Shown: positions 24,781 to 34,577, numbered from the stretch's first letter. The stretch: 59,350 nt of DNA from an uncultured Bacteroidales bacterium (GCA_946187555.1 CAMHQP010000004.1:1-59350), one strand, 5' to 3'. Notes: generated by a model not told the origin, from the letters alone. Program-made: numbers and translations.

Positions 24781-25886
24781 AGGAGCTTCGTTATTTGGTC
24801 GTCAAACGACTGGTTATTTACTAATTGCATCGCTTTCTCTTGTCCGGTTCGGGCAATCTGCTGACGCTCTTCCTTGTCCATACATTGCGTCAACTGCAGC
24901 AGGAGTATATCAGGTTGGTCGGGCGGGAAAAAGAGCGTCTCTTTGCCGTGTTCCAACAGTTCGCTCATTCCCGAACGATTGGTCTGGAGCACACAGACAC
25001 CAACCTGCATGGCTTCCAACACCACCAGAGGCATCGTCTCGCGCCATGAGGGCAAAACGAGGATATCGATCTTGCTGTAGAACGATGCCACGTCGGGTGT
25101 CTGCGGCAGTATGTTCACCACCGGTTCACGCCAGTCGGTCATCCGCTCCACATAACGTCGGTCGTGCTCATTGATGGCACCGCACAACCAAAGCGAGGTG
25201 TCCGGTTCAGATTCATGCAGTTGTTCGAAGGCTTGCATCAACAGTTCGATGTTTTTCCGCTCCTCAAAACGACCGATAAAACCGATACGTACGCCCCTGG
25301 GCAACCCCGACCGACCGACCGCCACCGGCACGATTCGTTTGATGGGGTTGTAGATGATGCGGGCATTGGTGAGTTTGAGATCCAGTACTTGCTCCCACTC
25401 TTCCTTTTGTTGGCGGGAGATACACACGATGGTTCTCGCTTTTTGCGCCCACTCCTGATACATCTCTGCCTGTGAAAAATGCCATCCGTAGCGCGCATCT
25501 ACCGGTTCGTGCCAATGCCATATATGGCGTGCGTATGTTAGGGCAGAAAGCGCTACACCAAGGATAGTAACCGACGTATTGGAATAGATGGTGTCCACCC
25601 CCTCGCGTATAACAAACTTTTTCAGTCGGCGCAAGGTAGGTATATTATAGATCTGCACGAATGTAGTGCGCAAGTATCCTTTGCCGGCTGAGCGATAAGG
25701 CAAAGCCAGCTGTTGCACGCCGCGTATCCCCTTCAACGCCTCTTCCAAGCCCTCGTCCGGTGCGAGAGAAGGCACGACAACCGTCACACGCGCACCCTTC
25801 GCTGCACAGGCTTTAATTGCCTGCACCATCACTGCCTCTGCGCCATGAATGCCGCGGGCGTGGGATATGAAGAGGACATGACTCAT
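24771..25886 (-). CDS. Family 4 glycosyltransferase
   Basis: A 371-aa GT-B protein. N-terminal HVLFISHARGIHGAEAVMVQ, donor domain FIGRFEERKNIELL, and PSWRETMPLVVLEAMQ with the conserved Glu pair. It overlaps both neighbours by 4-10 nt, consistent with coordinated glycan assembly. Confidence 0.9.
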   Translation of the reverse strand: MSHVLFISHARGIHGAEAVMVQAIKACAAKGARVTVVVPSLAPDEGLEEALKGIRGVQQLALPYRSAGKGYLRTTFVQIYNIPTLRRLKKFVIREGVDTIYSNTSVTILGVALSALTYARHIWHWHEPVDARYGWHFSQAEMYQEWAQKARTIVCISRQQKEEWEQVLDLKLTNARIIYNPIKRIVPVAVGRSGLPRGVRIGFIGRFEERKNIELLMQAFEQLHESEPDTSLWLCGAINEHDRRYVERMTDWREPVVNILPQTPDVASFYSKIDILVLPSWRETMPLVVLEAMQVGVCVLQTNRSGMSELLEHGKETLFFPPDQPDILLLQLTQCMDKEERQQIARTGQEKAMQLVNNQSFDDQITKLLCV

Positions 25887-27064
25887 TGGCGTTCGTCTTG
25901 GAAAGCTTTCTTGGATTGCTCCAACCGCTGGTGACCGGAACTCGGCCGCGGATGGATCTTGTATTCAATATAGTTCTGATAAGGGTTATACGCCGCAGCC
26001 TGCGGGTACTCCAAGAAGATCATACGCGAGAAACTAAAGCAATAAAGCGCGATCACCACCAATCCCGCCAGACGCTCCAGGAAGAGCGGAAGAACCTCCA
26101 ACACCATCGGCAACAAAGCGATGATGCCGATCAGGAAGAAGAGCCGCACACGGTTGCTCACCTCCACCAACTCAAAGCAGTAGTAATACAGCACCAGACT
26201 GAGGGCGAACATATTGAGCATGACCGTTCCGTATGGCAGGGTATCGATCTTTTTCTTAAAGAACATCACCACGATAATCATCGCCAGATTAAGCACAAAG
26301 CCCAGACTCAGCCCTCGGTTGACGGCAAACAGCGCATTCTCCGTATAAGTCTCCGCCTTCGCTGCGTAGGTCTCCCCTAACCAACCGGCAACTGTCAGGA
26401 AGATCGTCTGGATCCACGGGATACCCGCTACCATCATAACCGCTCCAATACCGATCACCGTCAGATAGACCCACTCCGGCAACTTGCGATCCAAGAAGAA
26501 ATAGAGCGGAAGCATCAACGCCGCTACGCGGTGGAACGTACATGCCAGCAGAACAAAAAGCATGTAGGGCACGATCTTCTTCGGCCGGATATACTGCAGT
26601 GCAAAGAAACAGAGCGCCACTGCAGTCGCTTGCCGGATATAGATCATCTCCAAGTTGAAATACAAAAGGCCGTAATAGCACAGCAAGGCCACTACCGGAT
26701 ACTTCGTATATTTCTGCAACGCAGAGGTGATGAGCGCGATGTTAATAAACGTTACCACAAAGAACAGATGCTGCACCGTGCCGCCCAAAGACTTAACGAA
26801 GGTGCACAGCAGTACAAAACCCTCTTCGATTCCCATATGCAGCAGTTCCGTCGGATGACCGATTAGACGGCTAAAAGGAGGTAACGTCGCAAAAATCTTA
26901 GTATAGGCATCCCAGTCACCACCCGTTTCATAGCGTAAGCCGGCGATGCATATCAGTAGTATCGCCGCCAAACCGCTCAGGACTTGCCGACTGAGCTTAT
27001 CGTGCATCTGAACGTTCAATACCGCCAACACGAATAATATGCCGAAACAAATCAGATAGAACAT
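25883..27064 (-). CDS. EpsG/Wzy-like polysaccharide polymerase
   Basis: A 393-aa polytopic membrane protein with about ten hydrophobic helices. The segment GLRYETGGDWDAYTKIF after the second helix is the hallmark of EpsG-family polymerases (Wzy-like), and FVLLCTFVKSLGG follows. It probably polymerises the repeat unit made by the surrounding GTs. No flippase or priming transferase is encoded in the cluster. Confidence 0.85.
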   Translation of the reverse strand: MFYLICFGILFVLAVLNVQMHDKLSRQVLSGLAAILLICIAGLRYETGGDWDAYTKIFATLPPFSRLIGHPTELLHMGIEEGFVLLCTFVKSLGGTVQHLFFVVTFINIALITSALQKYTKYPVVALLCYYGLLYFNLEMIYIRQATAVALCFFALQYIRPKKIVPYMLFVLLACTFHRVAALMLPLYFFLDRKLPEWVYLTVIGIGAVMMVAGIPWIQTIFLTVAGWLGETYAAKAETYTENALFAVNRGLSLGFVLNLAMIIVVMFFKKKIDTLPYGTVMLNMFALSLVLYYYCFELVEVSNRVRLFFLIGIIALLPMVLEVLPLFLERLAGLVVIALYCFSFSRMIFLEYPQAAAYNPYQNYIEYKIHPRPSSGHQRLEQSKKAFQDERQ

Positions 27065-27978
27065 GTTCCTTGGGTTCTTATTACTATTCGATGCAACTTA
27101 TATACCAACCATGACCACCATCCGAAAAGCGGTTCTTTCTGCCATTCTCTCATAGCGCATTCCCGGCCTTGCGGGGTCACCCACGGTTGGTGCATCGCTT
27201 GCCAATGATAGCCGCACACCAGACGTTGTTGGTAGGTTGTCAAAGGCAGAAGGGAACGTACTTGCTGATAAATGTGGTGATCCTGAATACAATTCAGTCC
27301 CTGCCCCGCCGCCGCGATAGATACTTTTTGGGTATGCTGACGGAACTTATTGAGCGGTTCTGCCACAAAAGCCACCCGTCCTTGCCAGGCAATCCGGATC
27401 CAGAAGAGACGATCACCGCTTACCCGATACTGCACTACCTCAGCCATATCAACGGTATTGGCAGCCTCTCGGCGAAAGAGGACGGCACTGGCATTGCAGA
27501 TCGTATTCTCTCCTAATAAATGCCGAAGGACATAGGTCTTTCCGTCTATTGCGAAATCATGCAGAAAAGGCGCAGTAATACGTCGCGGTAGTGCGCGTCC
27601 GCGCTCATCGATACATCTGCTTTGCGCAAAGGCCAGTACGGCATCTTGGGTCTCCATCGCTGCCACTAAGCGGGAAAGCATCGTGGGGGCGGCCACGTCA
27701 TCACTCTCTGCAATCCATATATAGTCTCCGGTCGCTTGCCGGATGCCTCGTTGCCATTGGATAAAGGGGTTACCGGAATTGGTTTCCGAACGGAGAAAAG
27801 CCGTCACACGAGGATGCTTGGCATACGCACCGAGGATCGCAGCGCTCTCATCGGAAGAAGCATCATCCAGCAGGATTATTTCCATTTCCGGATAATCCTG
27901 CGCCAAGATACTATCTACACGCTCTTTGAGGTACGGAGCGTGGTTGTAATTAGGCACTATGACGCTTACTTTCTTCAC
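27052..27978 (-). CDS. Family 2 glycosyltransferase
   Basis: A 308-aa GT-A enzyme, first gene of the glycan operon. SVIVPNYNHAPYLKERVDSI, LLDDASSDESAAIL and WIAESDDVAAP (DxD-like) are plain. There is no ATG: the best start is GTG at 27978, about 30 nt after the promoter. The longer ORF reads through the promoter and antisense into rpsP. It overlaps the EpsG gene by 13 nt. Confidence 0.88.
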   Translation of the reverse strand: MKKVSVIVPNYNHAPYLKERVDSILAQDYPEMEIILLDDASSDESAAILGAYAKHPRVTAFLRSETNSGNPFIQWQRGIRQATGDYIWIAESDDVAAPTMLSRLVAAMETQDAVLAFAQSRCIDERGRALPRRITAPFLHDFAIDGKTYVLRHLLGENTICNASAVLFRREAANTVDMAEVVQYRVSGDRLFWIRIAWQGRVAFVAEPLNKFRQHTQKVSIAAAGQGLNCIQDHHIYQQVRSLLPLTTYQQRLVCGYHWQAMHQPWVTPQGRECAMREWQKEPLFGWWSWLVYKLHRIVIRTQGTCSI

Positions 27979-28010
27979 TGTTTCTTGTCCTTTCTGCGCA
28001 CAAAAGTGCG

Positions 28011-28042
28011 CAAAGGTACTACTTTTTTTTGATATACACAAA
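28011..28042 (-). promoter_or_regulatory. Promoter of the glycan operon
   Basis: Minus-strand TTTG (28039-28042), 20-bp spacer with A8, TACCTTTG (28011-28018). The transcript would start with the palindrome GCGCACTTTTGTGCGC. Its -33 box overlaps the T tract of the rpsP terminator. Confidence 0.85.
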
Positions 28043-28071
28043 AAAAAAGTCCAAAACTTTCGTTTTGGACT
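28041..28071 (-). terminator. Terminator of rpsP
   Basis: Minus-strand AGTCCAAAAC, loop GAAA, GTTTTGGACT and a T8 run, 26 nt after the rpsP stop. Confidence 0.9.
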
Positions 28072-28096
28072 CATTTTCGCTGTTAAATGGAGCTTT

Positions 28097-28672
28097 TTAT
28101 GCTTCTGCTTCAGCAGCCGGTTCCTCTGCCGGAGCCTCGCCGTTAGCCTCAGCCTCAGCGGCAGCAGCCTCTTTGGCAGCCTCTTGAGCGGCAGCAGCCA
28201 ACTCAGCAGCGGCAGCAGCACGCTTCTCAGCGATCTTAGCAGCTTTGGCCTTGTTAGTCTCTACTTCTTGAGCGAGCAGAGCCTTCGCAGCAGCACGCTT
28301 CTTGTCTGCTTCTGCAGCGCTGATCTTACCATTCTTAGCATCTTTCTCAGCTTTCCAAGCGTCGAAACGCTTCTGAGCCTCTTCTTGGCTAAATGCGCCT
28401 TTGGCGACACCACCGTTCAGGTGCTTCATCAGCAGTACGCCCTCGTTCGAGAGGATAGTGCGTACGGTGTCTGTCGGTTGTGCTCCTACACCTACCCAGT
28501 ACAATGCGCGATCAAAATTGAGGATCACAGCTGCGGGGTTAGTGTTCGGGTTGAACGAACCGATACGTTCGATAATTTTGCCGTCACGCGGCGAGCGGCT
28601 GTCTGCTACTACGATGTGGTAGAAAGCGTAGTCTTTGTGACCATGACGAGCCAAACGAATCTTTGTTGCCAT
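28097..28672 (-). CDS. rpsP: Ribosomal protein bS16 with long Ala/Glu-rich C-terminal extension
   Basis: Small-subunit ribosomal protein. The S16 core ([20 protein letters not shown] ... GSFNPNTNP ... LSNEGVLL) takes the first 90 or so of 191 residues. The rest is a charged helix then an Ala/Glu-rich tail ending [11 protein letters not shown], an extension common in Bacteroidota and of unknown role. It is a monocistronic unit with its own promoter, an 88-nt leader and a terminator. Confidence 0.97.
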   Translation of the reverse strand: MATKIRLARHGHKDYAFYHIVVADSRSPRDGKIIERIGSFNPNTNPAAVILNFDRALYWVGVGAQPTDTVRTILSNEGVLLMKHLNGGVAKGAFSQEEAQKRFDAWKAEKDAKNGKISAAEADKKRAAAKALLAQEVETNKAKAAKIAEKRAAAAAELAAAAQEAAKEAAAAEAEANGEAPAEEPAAEAEA

Positions 28673-28759
28673 TTAGTTTTGTTGTTTTATGGGCTTCGAA
28701 TTACGCGAATTCATGCCCGGGTTAGTAATAATGACGTGCTTTTTTCACGAAAAAGCGTG
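28673..28759 (-). promoter_or_regulatory. Structured rpsP leader
   Basis: The minus-strand leader contains GGGC/GCCC enclosing GAATT/AATTC, and near the start an ACGCTTTTTCGTG/AAAAAAGC arrangement. Ribosomal protein leaders are often feedback sites; nothing proves that here. Confidence 0.35.
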
Positions 28760-28791
28760 CAAAGGTACGACTATTTTTCGGAATACGCAAA
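28760..28791 (-). promoter_or_regulatory. Promoter of rpsP
   Basis: Minus-strand TTTG (28788-28791), 20-bp spacer, TACCTTTG (28760-28767). Confidence 0.85.
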
Positions 28792-28796
28792 TTTTT

Positions 28797-28828
28797 CTTG
28801 CAATTTTCATTTATTTTTTGTAATTTTG
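28797..28828 (+). promoter_or_regulatory. Promoter of cca-parE operon
   Basis: CTTG (28797-28800), 20-bp spacer, TAATTTTG (28821-28828), only 19 nt before the cca ATG. Back to back with the rpsP promoter, 5 bp apart. Confidence 0.8.
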
Positions 28829-28846
28829 CAGTCGATTTTGCAAAAT

Positions 28847-30313
28847 ATGCTTGTAAGCGATCCGAAAATAGAGAATCCTATTCTGCATCTGGTGGGTGAA
28901 ACAGCTGACCGGATGGGCTTGGAATGTTATGTCATCGGCGGGTGGGTGCGGGACTTATTCCTGCATCGTCCTTCGGATGATATCGACGTCGTGGTCGTTG
29001 GTTCGGGTATCGCGTTGGCGGAAGCAGTGGCCAAGAAACTCGGGCGCGGAGCGCATCTGTCGGTCTTCAAGACCTACGGTACAGCACAGGTAAAGAAAAG
29101 GTTACCGGTTACGGGTGACGGGTTACAGGAGATAGAGTTGGAGTTCGTGGGTGCACGGCGGGAGAGCTACACGCGCGACAGTCGCAATCCGATTGTAGAA
29201 GACGGGACGCTTCAGGAAGACCAGAACCGCCGGGACTTCACCATCAACGCCATGGCGATCTGTCTGAATAAGGCACGTTATGGGGAACTGCTTGATCCGT
29301 TTGACGGCATGGGAGATCTGGAGCGTTGTATCATCAAGACGCCGCTCGATCCGGATATCACGTTCAGCGACGATCCCCTGCGTATGATGCGGGCTATTCG
29401 TTTTGCCACGCAGTTGGGCTTTAACCTCGACGGCGAAACTTTCGATGCGATCGCGCGTAACAAAGAACGAATAGGTATCATCACGCGCGAGCGCATCGCA
29501 GAGGAGTTGAATAAGATCATGCTCAGCCGCCGGCCGTCGGAAGGCTTCATCTTGCTCGACAAAACCGGACTGCTGCCCCTTATTTTCCCGGAGTTAGCGG
29601 CGCTGAAAGGCATCGAGGTGAAGGAAGGTCGCGGGCATAAGGATGTGTTCTATCACACTTTGAAGGTACTGGATAACGTAGCAGAGTTACAGCGGTTACG
29701 GGTGACGGGTGACGGGTTACAGGAGAAAGATTTATGGCTTCGCTGGGCGGCACTGCTGCACGATATCGGCAAACCGAAGAGCAAGGCCTGGGATCCGCAT
29801 GCCGGTTGGACATTCCGCAACCACAATTATATCGGGGCAAAGATGGTGCCTAAGATCTTTGCGAAGATGAAACTGCCGCTGAACGAGAAGATGGAGTACG
29901 TTCGCAAGATGGTGGATCTGCACATGCGGCCGATCAACCTCATCGAAGACACCGTTACGGATAGTGCGGTAAGACGTTTGCTCTTCGAGGCAGGCGACGA
30001 CATCGAGGATCTGATGTTGCTTTGCGACGCGGATATCACGAGCCGCAACGAAGAGAAGAAAGCACGGTTCCATCAGAACTATCAACTCGTGCGGCAGAAG
30101 ATGGTGGAACTCGAAGAGCGGGATCGTATCCGTAATTTCCAACCGCCGGTAGATGGCATGGAGATCATGGAACTGTTCCATCTTGAACCCTGTTCGCTCG
30201 TGGGCGAACTCAAAGCGGCGATCAAGGATGCCATCTTGGATGGAGTCATCCCCAACGACCACGACGCCGCTAAAGCATTTGTTATAGAATTATGGCAGAA
30301 GAAACAGAAATAA
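28847..30313 (+). CDS. cca: CCA tRNA nucleotidyltransferase with HD domain
   Basis: Adds or repairs the 3' CCA of tRNAs, fitting the tRNA genes here that lack an encoded CCA. 488 aa from the ATG at 28847. Head motif VIGGWVRD (about 25), catalytic [20 protein letters not shown] in the neck, and an HD phosphohydrolase-like domain with LLHDIGKP (about 305). Two inserts, about residues 84-95 and 282-293, carry the near-identical peptides VTGDGLQE and are encoded by related heptamer arrays. The last 22 nt overlap parE. Confidence 0.95.
   Translation: MLVSDPKIENPILHLVGETADRMGLECYVIGGWVRDLFLHRPSDDIDVVVVGSGIALAEAVAKKLGRGAHLSVFKTYGTAQVKKRLPVTGDGLQEIELEFVGARRESYTRDSRNPIVEDGTLQEDQNRRDFTINAMAICLNKARYGELLDPFDGMGDLERCIIKTPLDPDITFSDDPLRMMRAIRFATQLGFNLDGETFDAIARNKERIGIITRERIAEELNKIMLSRRPSEGFILLDKTGLLPLIFPELAALKGIEVKEGRGHKDVFYHTLKVLDNVAELQRLRVTGDGLQEKDLWLRWAALLHDIGKPKSKAWDPHAGWTFRNHNYIGAKMVPKIFAKMKLPLNEKMEYVRKMVDLHMRPINLIEDTVTDSAVRRLLFEAGDDIEDLMLLCDADITSRNEEKKARFHQNYQLVRQKMVELEERDRIRNFQPPVDGMEIMELFHLEPCSLVGELKAAIKDAILDGVIPNDHDAAKAFVIELWQKKQK
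29100..29134. repeat. Heptamer array inside cca (1)
   Basis: GGTTACC, GGTTACG, GGTGACG, GGTTACA, GGAGATA in period 7. Confidence 0.85.
29694..29728. repeat. Heptamer array inside cca (2)
   Basis: GGTTACG, GGTGACG, GGTGACG, GGTTACA, GGAGAAA: nearly the same array as in copy 1, 594 bp away. Confidence 0.85.
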
Positions 30314-32214
30314 CGAAAACCGCCGTAGCATACGGCGAAGAGAACATTATCCACTTGGATGACATGGAACATATCCGGCGTCGTCCGGGTATGTACATCG
30401 GTAAACTCGGCGACGGCAGTCACTCCGACGACGGCATCTATGTGCTCATCAAAGAGAGTATCGACAACTCAATTGATGAGTTCCGTATGGGTGAAGGCAA
30501 GGTCATCGAAGTCGATGTCCAAGACGGTCGTGTACGCGTACGTGACTACGGCCGCGGTATACCCTTGGGCAAACTGGTCGAAGTGGTCAGTGTGCTCAAT
30601 ACCGGTGGCAAGTACGACAGCAAGGCTTTCCATAAGTCCGTCGGTCTGAATGGTGTGGGTACCAAAGCCGTCAACGCGCTGTCGAGTTTCTTTGCCGTCG
30701 AGTCCTACCGCGAGGGTAAGATGCGTCGGGCAGAGTTCGCGCAGGGTAAGTTGACCAAGGACACCGATATCGTCGATTATAACGGCAACGAGAAACGCGG
30801 TACGATCATTGAGTTCGTGCCCGATGACAGCAAGGGACTTTTCGAGAACTACCATTTCCGCGATGACTATATCGAGGAGTTGCTGCGTAACTACGCGTAT
30901 TTGAACACTGGTCTGACGCTGGTTTATAACGGCAAGAAATTCGTGAGCAAGAACGGTCTCTTGGATCTCTTAACAGAGAACATGACTGTGCCGTCGCTCT
31001 ACCCGATCATTCACCTCAAAGGCGAAGATATCGAGATTGCATTGACCCATACCGACCAGAACGGCGATGAGTATTTCTCCTTCGTTAACGGTCAGCATAC
31101 CATCCAAGGCGGTACCCATCAAGCCGCTTATCGCGAGGCAATCGGACGTACGATTAAGGAGTTCTTTAACAAGAACCAGGAGTTGTCGGACATCCGTAAC
31201 GGCGTGGTAGGTGCGATCGCCATCAACGTAGAGGAACCGGTTTTCGAGAGCCAGACCAAAGTGAAACTCGGCTCGAAGGACATGAGTCCTACCGGTGGGG
31301 TCGGTATCAATAAGTTCGTCAACGATTTCGTCAAGCAGCATCTGGATAACTACCTGCACAAGAACCCGCAGACCGTGGAGATCATGCTGCAGAAGATCCA
31401 AGACTCCGAGAAAGAGCGCAAGGCGATAGCGGCAGTAAGTAAAGTAGCTCGTGAGCGTGCGAAAAAGAACCTCGTCAATAATCCCAAACTGCGTGACTGC
31501 CAGATCCACCTCAACGACACCAAGCCCGTTAAGTCTTCCAAAGATGCGGATGACGATCTGCGTTTGGAGAGCAGTATCTTCATCACCGAGGGTCTGTCTG
31601 CATCGGGTTCGATCACCAAGAGCCGTGATGTCCGCACGCAAGCCGTGTTCTCGCTCCGCGGCAAACCCCTCAACTGCTACGGGCTGACCAAATCGGTGGT
31701 GTATGAGAACGAAGAGTTCAACTGCCTGCAGTCGGCGCTCAATATCGAAGACGGCCTGGATGAGTTGCGTTACAACAAAGTGATCATCGCGACCGATGCC
31801 GATGTGGACGGTATGCACATTCGCCTGCTGATGCTCACCTTCTTCCTGCAGTTCTTCCCCGACCTCGTCAAGAAAGGTCACGTCTATATCCTCCAGACCC
31901 CGCTCTTCCGCGTGAAGGACAAGAATAACATCATCTATTGCTATTCCGAAGAGGAGCGCCAGAAGGCACTCAATAAGATCAAGAACCCCGAGATCACGCG
32001 ATTCAAAGGACTCGGAGAGATCTCGCCGGATGAGTTCAAGGGCTTCATCGGTCAAGGTATCCGTCTGGATCAAGTGACCCTGCGTAAGGAAGATGCGGTG
32101 AACGAGTTACTGGCTTACTACATGGGTAAGAACACCACCGAGCGCCAGCAGTTCATCATCGACAACCTCGTTATCGAAGAAGACAGGGTGGATAATGATG
32201 AAATGATGGAATGA
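30292..32214 (+). CDS. parE: DNA topoisomerase IV subunit B
   Basis: ATPase subunit of a type IIA topoisomerase, 640 aa. GHKL ATPase motifs ESIDNSIDE and GRGIPLGK near the N terminus, [16 protein letters not shown], and TOPRIM signatures [12 protein letters not shown] and [16 protein letters not shown]. The ParE assignment over GyrB rests on the short TOPRIM region and overall style; gyrase cannot be fully excluded. It starts inside the end of cca, so the two are coupled. Confidence 0.88.
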   Translation: MAEETEITKTAVAYGEENIIHLDDMEHIRRRPGMYIGKLGDGSHSDDGIYVLIKESIDNSIDEFRMGEGKVIEVDVQDGRVRVRDYGRGIPLGKLVEVVSVLNTGGKYDSKAFHKSVGLNGVGTKAVNALSSFFAVESYREGKMRRAEFAQGKLTKDTDIVDYNGNEKRGTIIEFVPDDSKGLFENYHFRDDYIEELLRNYAYLNTGLTLVYNGKKFVSKNGLLDLLTENMTVPSLYPIIHLKGEDIEIALTHTDQNGDEYFSFVNGQHTIQGGTHQAAYREAIGRTIKEFFNKNQELSDIRNGVVGAIAINVEEPVFESQTKVKLGSKDMSPTGGVGINKFVNDFVKQHLDNYLHKNPQTVEIMLQKIQDSEKERKAIAAVSKVARERAKKNLVNNPKLRDCQIHLNDTKPVKSSKDADDDLRLESSIFITEGLSASGSITKSRDVRTQAVFSLRGKPLNCYGLTKSVVYENEEFNCLQSALNIEDGLDELRYNKVIIATDADVDGMHIRLLMLTFFLQFFPDLVKKGHVYILQTPLFRVKDKNNIIYCYSEEERQKALNKIKNPEITRFKGLGEISPDEFKGFIGQGIRLDQVTLRKEDAVNELLAYYMGKNTTERQQFIIDNLVIEEDRVDNDEMME

Positions 32215-32229
32215 TGAAATGATGAAATG
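32194..32229. repeat. Octamer array at the parE end
   Basis: AATGATGA, AATGATGG, AATGATGA, AATGATGA and a partial unit: period 8, unlike the heptamer arrays. It covers the parE C terminus and stop (NDEMME) and reaches the start codon of the next small gene. Confidence 0.75.
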
Positions 32230-32409
32230 AAAGCACTCATTGCGTTCATAGTCATGGCGGTGTTGATCCTCGTGCTGATCGAGATCAACGAACGTATCAA
32301 AGCGAAGCGTCCCAAGCAAGACTGTCCGCAAAATAAACCCGAGCAGGAAGATTGCTCGGGTTGCGGATTGTTAGAGGTTTGCGACAAGAAGTCTACTCCC
32401 TCACGGTGA
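32227..32409 (+). CDS. Small membrane protein with Cys cluster
   Basis: A 60-aa predicted protein: one hydrophobic helix (ALIAFIVMAVLILVLIEI), a basic stretch, then a tail with four Cys (CPQNKPEQEDCSGCGLLEVC). Metal or Fe-S binding is plausible but unproven. Start codon follows the octamer array 12 nt after the parE stop. Its 3' end overlaps the convergent lipoprotein gene by 17 nt. It resembles the short Cys-rich membrane proteins of Bacteroidota; I do not recognise the family. Confidence 0.65.
   Translation: MKALIAFIVMAVLILVLIEINERIKAKRPKQDCPQNKPEQEDCSGCGLLEVCDKKSTPSR
32336..32362 (+). other. 9-bp perfect hairpin inside the small gene
   Basis: AACCCGAGC, loop AGGAAGATT, GCTCGGGTT. The stem is terminator-grade, but GCGG rather than a T run follows, so it may only slow RNA polymerase or reduce read-through into the convergent operon. 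Confidence 0.5.
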
Positions 32410-33118
32410 TATGGAAACAACTTTGTTTCCATTCATACTTAACGTATATCTTCCCCGCTCGCTGATGGTTCAGTAGCACTTGTCCCAAGACCAACTTGAG
32501 ATTATCTTCGTGCATGTACATATGCGTGCGCGTCACTTTATCATAACGCATATACGCGAGATCGAAGGTGGTGCCGTAGCAGTGACAAGACTGCGTGGTG
32601 GAGTTGATATTACCGCTGCGTTGCAGGTACTTCACATCTTCTTGCGTGCGCAGTACGGACGTCACATAGAATCGGTAATGCGGCAAACCGTTGCGCTGTA
32701 AAATATCTGCCCACTCAGCTCCGATAGCGTCCAGTTCCCGCTTGGCGGAAGGGATGAGGTACGGCACGGAATGCGTCAAACTATCCACGATATAGTTCTC
32801 ATTGGTCTTGATCTCCACGAGACTCTTACGCATTGAGGCGGCATCAGCTCTATCCTTCGGCGGACGCGGCAAACCGATACGAGAGGCCGTCGCATGTTGC
32901 TTGAGTTGCAGGTCATTAAACTTAATCCGGTAATCAAACGTCCGCCCGGGATACCAAACAAGGCTGTCTTCTACTATTTCTTCCTCAGCCTGCGGCGTTG
33001 GAGAGCCGCAGCCGAGGAAGAAGACCGTTAAGACTGTAAGACCGGCTGCCAGCAGCCTGTAAGACCACTTCGTTGTTAGACCGGCCTTCGGCCTGTTAGA
33101 TAGACCACTCAAAGCCAT
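32393..33118 (-). CDS. DUF5715-like, VanY/DD-peptidase-type lipoprotein
   Basis: A 241-aa lipoprotein from the ATG at 33118: signal [16 protein letters not shown] with lipobox FLGC. The C-terminal domain has [13 protein letters not shown] and [13 protein letters not shown], matching the S-x-H-x-x-G-x-x-x-D zinc-site pattern of D,D-carboxypeptidase/VanY-like folds. A peptidoglycan role is likely. The track ORF starts far inside cysS; the chosen start overlaps the cysS end by 23 nt. The signal-peptide DNA is built from the palindromic repeats at 33035-33106. Confidence 0.78.
   Translation of the reverse strand: MALSGLSNRPKAGLTTKWSYRLLAAGLTVLTVFFLGCGSPTPQAEEEIVEDSLVWYPGRTFDYRIKFNDLQLKQHATASRIGLPRPPKDRADAASMRKSLVEIKTNENYIVDSLTHSVPYLIPSAKRELDAIGAEWADILQRNGLPHYRFYVTSVLRTQEDVKYLQRSGNINSTTQSCHCYGTTFDLAYMRYDKVTRTHMYMHEDNLKLVLGQVLLNHQRAGKIYVKYEWKQSCFHITVRE
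33035..33106. repeat. TGTNAGACC repeats with palindromic cores
   Basis: TGTAAGACC at 33035 and 33058, TGTTAGACC at 33074 and a TGTTAGA variant at 33094. Between them lie GGCTGC/GCAGCC and GGCC/GGCC hairpins. The block encodes the start and signal region of the lipoprotein. Confidence 0.6.
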
Positions 33119-34577
33119 CCTTGGTATCTTTGATTTGGAAACCGAGAGCGGTGAGTTCGTTACGGATCTTATCGCTGGTAGCCCAGTCTTTGTTCTGCTT
33201 GGCTTGGAGACGGATACCGAGGAGCAGATCGATGGCACCGTTAAAGGCTTTCTGTTTGCCGGCCCCCTCCGACTCCCCCATGGAGGGGGAGAGAGCCGAT
33301 TCCAGACGCAGACCGAGAATGTCGATGGCGAAGGTCTTCCATACCTCACGAAGTTCTTGGAGGTCGGCTTCGGAGATCGTGCCCTTGCCGTCAAAGACGG
33401 TGTTGATAGCACGCGTGGAATCGAAGAGCGCAGCGATCACAAACGGTGTATTCAGATCATCGTCCATCGCCTCTTGGCAATGCTGACGCAGACCGGCCAC
33501 CTCTACCGTCGTTTCCTTGCCTGCCTGCAGTTTGCCGAGTCTTGCATAGGCTTCCTGCATGCGCTGGAGACCTTTCTCTGCGGCCTCTAATGCCTCCGAC
33601 GAGAAGTCCACCGTCGAACGGTAGTGCGCCTGGAGGATGAAGAAACGGATGACCATCGGTCCGAAGGGCTTGGAGAGCAGCGGGTGTTCGCCCTTGAAGA
33701 ACTGCTCGAGGGTGATGAAGTTATTGTAACTCTTACCCATCTTCTTGCCGGCGATGGTGATCATGTTGTTATGCATCCAGTAGTGGACAGTCTCGTGACC
33801 GAGCGCTGCGCACGACTGCGCAATCTCTGCCTCGTGGTGCGGGAAGATGAGATCGAGTCCGCCGCCGTGGATGTCGAACCGTTCGCCGAGGTATTTGGTT
33901 CCCATCGTGGAGCACTCCATATGCCAACCCGGGAAGCCTTCGCTCCACGGACTTGGCCAATGCATGATATGCTCGGGTGCAGCTTTTTTCCAAAGGGCGA
34001 AATCGTAGGAGTGTTTCTTCTCTTCCTGACCGTCTAACTCGCGGGTCTCGGTAACGATATCGTTGAGGTTACGTCCGCTGAGTTTGCCATATGGATAGTC
34101 CTTGGCGTATTTCTCCACATCCATATAAACAGAACCGTTGGAGACATATGCGTAGCCCTTATCGAGGATCTTCTGCACAAAAGCAATCTGCTCAATGATA
34201 TGTCCGGAGGCATGCGGCTCAATAGACGGCGGCAACACATTGAGCGCTGCCATGTCGCGATGATAGCGGTTGGTGTAGTACTGCACGACCTCCATCGGTT
34301 CGAGTTGCTCAAGCCGCGCTTTCTTGGCTATCTTATCCTCGCCTTCGTCGGCATCATGCTCGAGGTGTCCCACATCGGTGATGTTGCGCACATAGCGCAC
34401 CTTATAACCGAGGTACTGCAGATAGCGGTACAGCAGATCGAAGGTGATGGCCGGTCGCGCATGTCCGAGATGGGCATCGCCATAGACGGTAGGCCCGCAG
34501 ACATACATGCCTACGTGTCCCTCGTGTAGGGGTTTGAAGGTCTCTTTGAGTCGAGTTAATGAGTTGTATATATCCAT
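33096..34577 (-). CDS. cysS: Cysteinyl-tRNA synthetase
   Basis: Class I aminoacyl-tRNA synthetase of 493 aa, charging tRNA-Cys. HIGH-type motif DAHLGHARP near residue 35, zinc-site residues around CGPTVYG, ECSTMG and [14 protein letters not shown], and the KMSKS-type loop KMGKS near 280. The DALR-like C-terminal domain is normal. Its ATG lies about 40 nt from its promoter; it is followed by the overlapping lipoprotein gene. Confidence 0.96.
   Translation of the reverse strand: MDIYNSLTRLKETFKPLHEGHVGMYVCGPTVYGDAHLGHARPAITFDLLYRYLQYLGYKVRYVRNITDVGHLEHDADEGEDKIAKKARLEQLEPMEVVQYYTNRYHRDMAALNVLPPSIEPHASGHIIEQIAFVQKILDKGYAYVSNGSVYMDVEKYAKDYPYGKLSGRNLNDIVTETRELDGQEEKKHSYDFALWKKAAPEHIMHWPSPWSEGFPGWHMECSTMGTKYLGERFDIHGGGLDLIFPHHEAEIAQSCAALGHETVHYWMHNNMITIAGKKMGKSYNNFITLEQFFKGEHPLLSKPFGPMVIRFFILQAHYRSTVDFSSEALEAAEKGLQRMQEAYARLGKLQAGKETTVEVAGLRQHCQEAMDDDLNTPFVIAALFDSTRAINTVFDGKGTISEADLQELREVWKTFAIDILGLRLESALSPSMGESEGAGKQKAFNGAIDLLLGIRLQAKQNKDWATSDKIRNELTALGFQIKDTKDGFEWSI

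Noticed and set aside
27959-28846. N-terminal extension of cca in the ORF track
   Set aside because: It runs antisense through rpsP and its promoter; the Cca family begins just before GGWVRD.
29100-29134. Heptamer arrays as CRISPR repeats
   Set aside because: Units are 7 bp, contiguous, without spacers, and no cas genes are present.
30970-32073. 367-aa minus ORF opposite parE
   Set aside because: Antisense to conserved GHKL and TOPRIM motifs; Leu/Asp/Gly-rich with no recognisable domain.
32336-32362. Hairpin as a rho-independent terminator of parE
   Set aside because: Strong stem but no T run follows on the plus strand, and the small gene reads through it.
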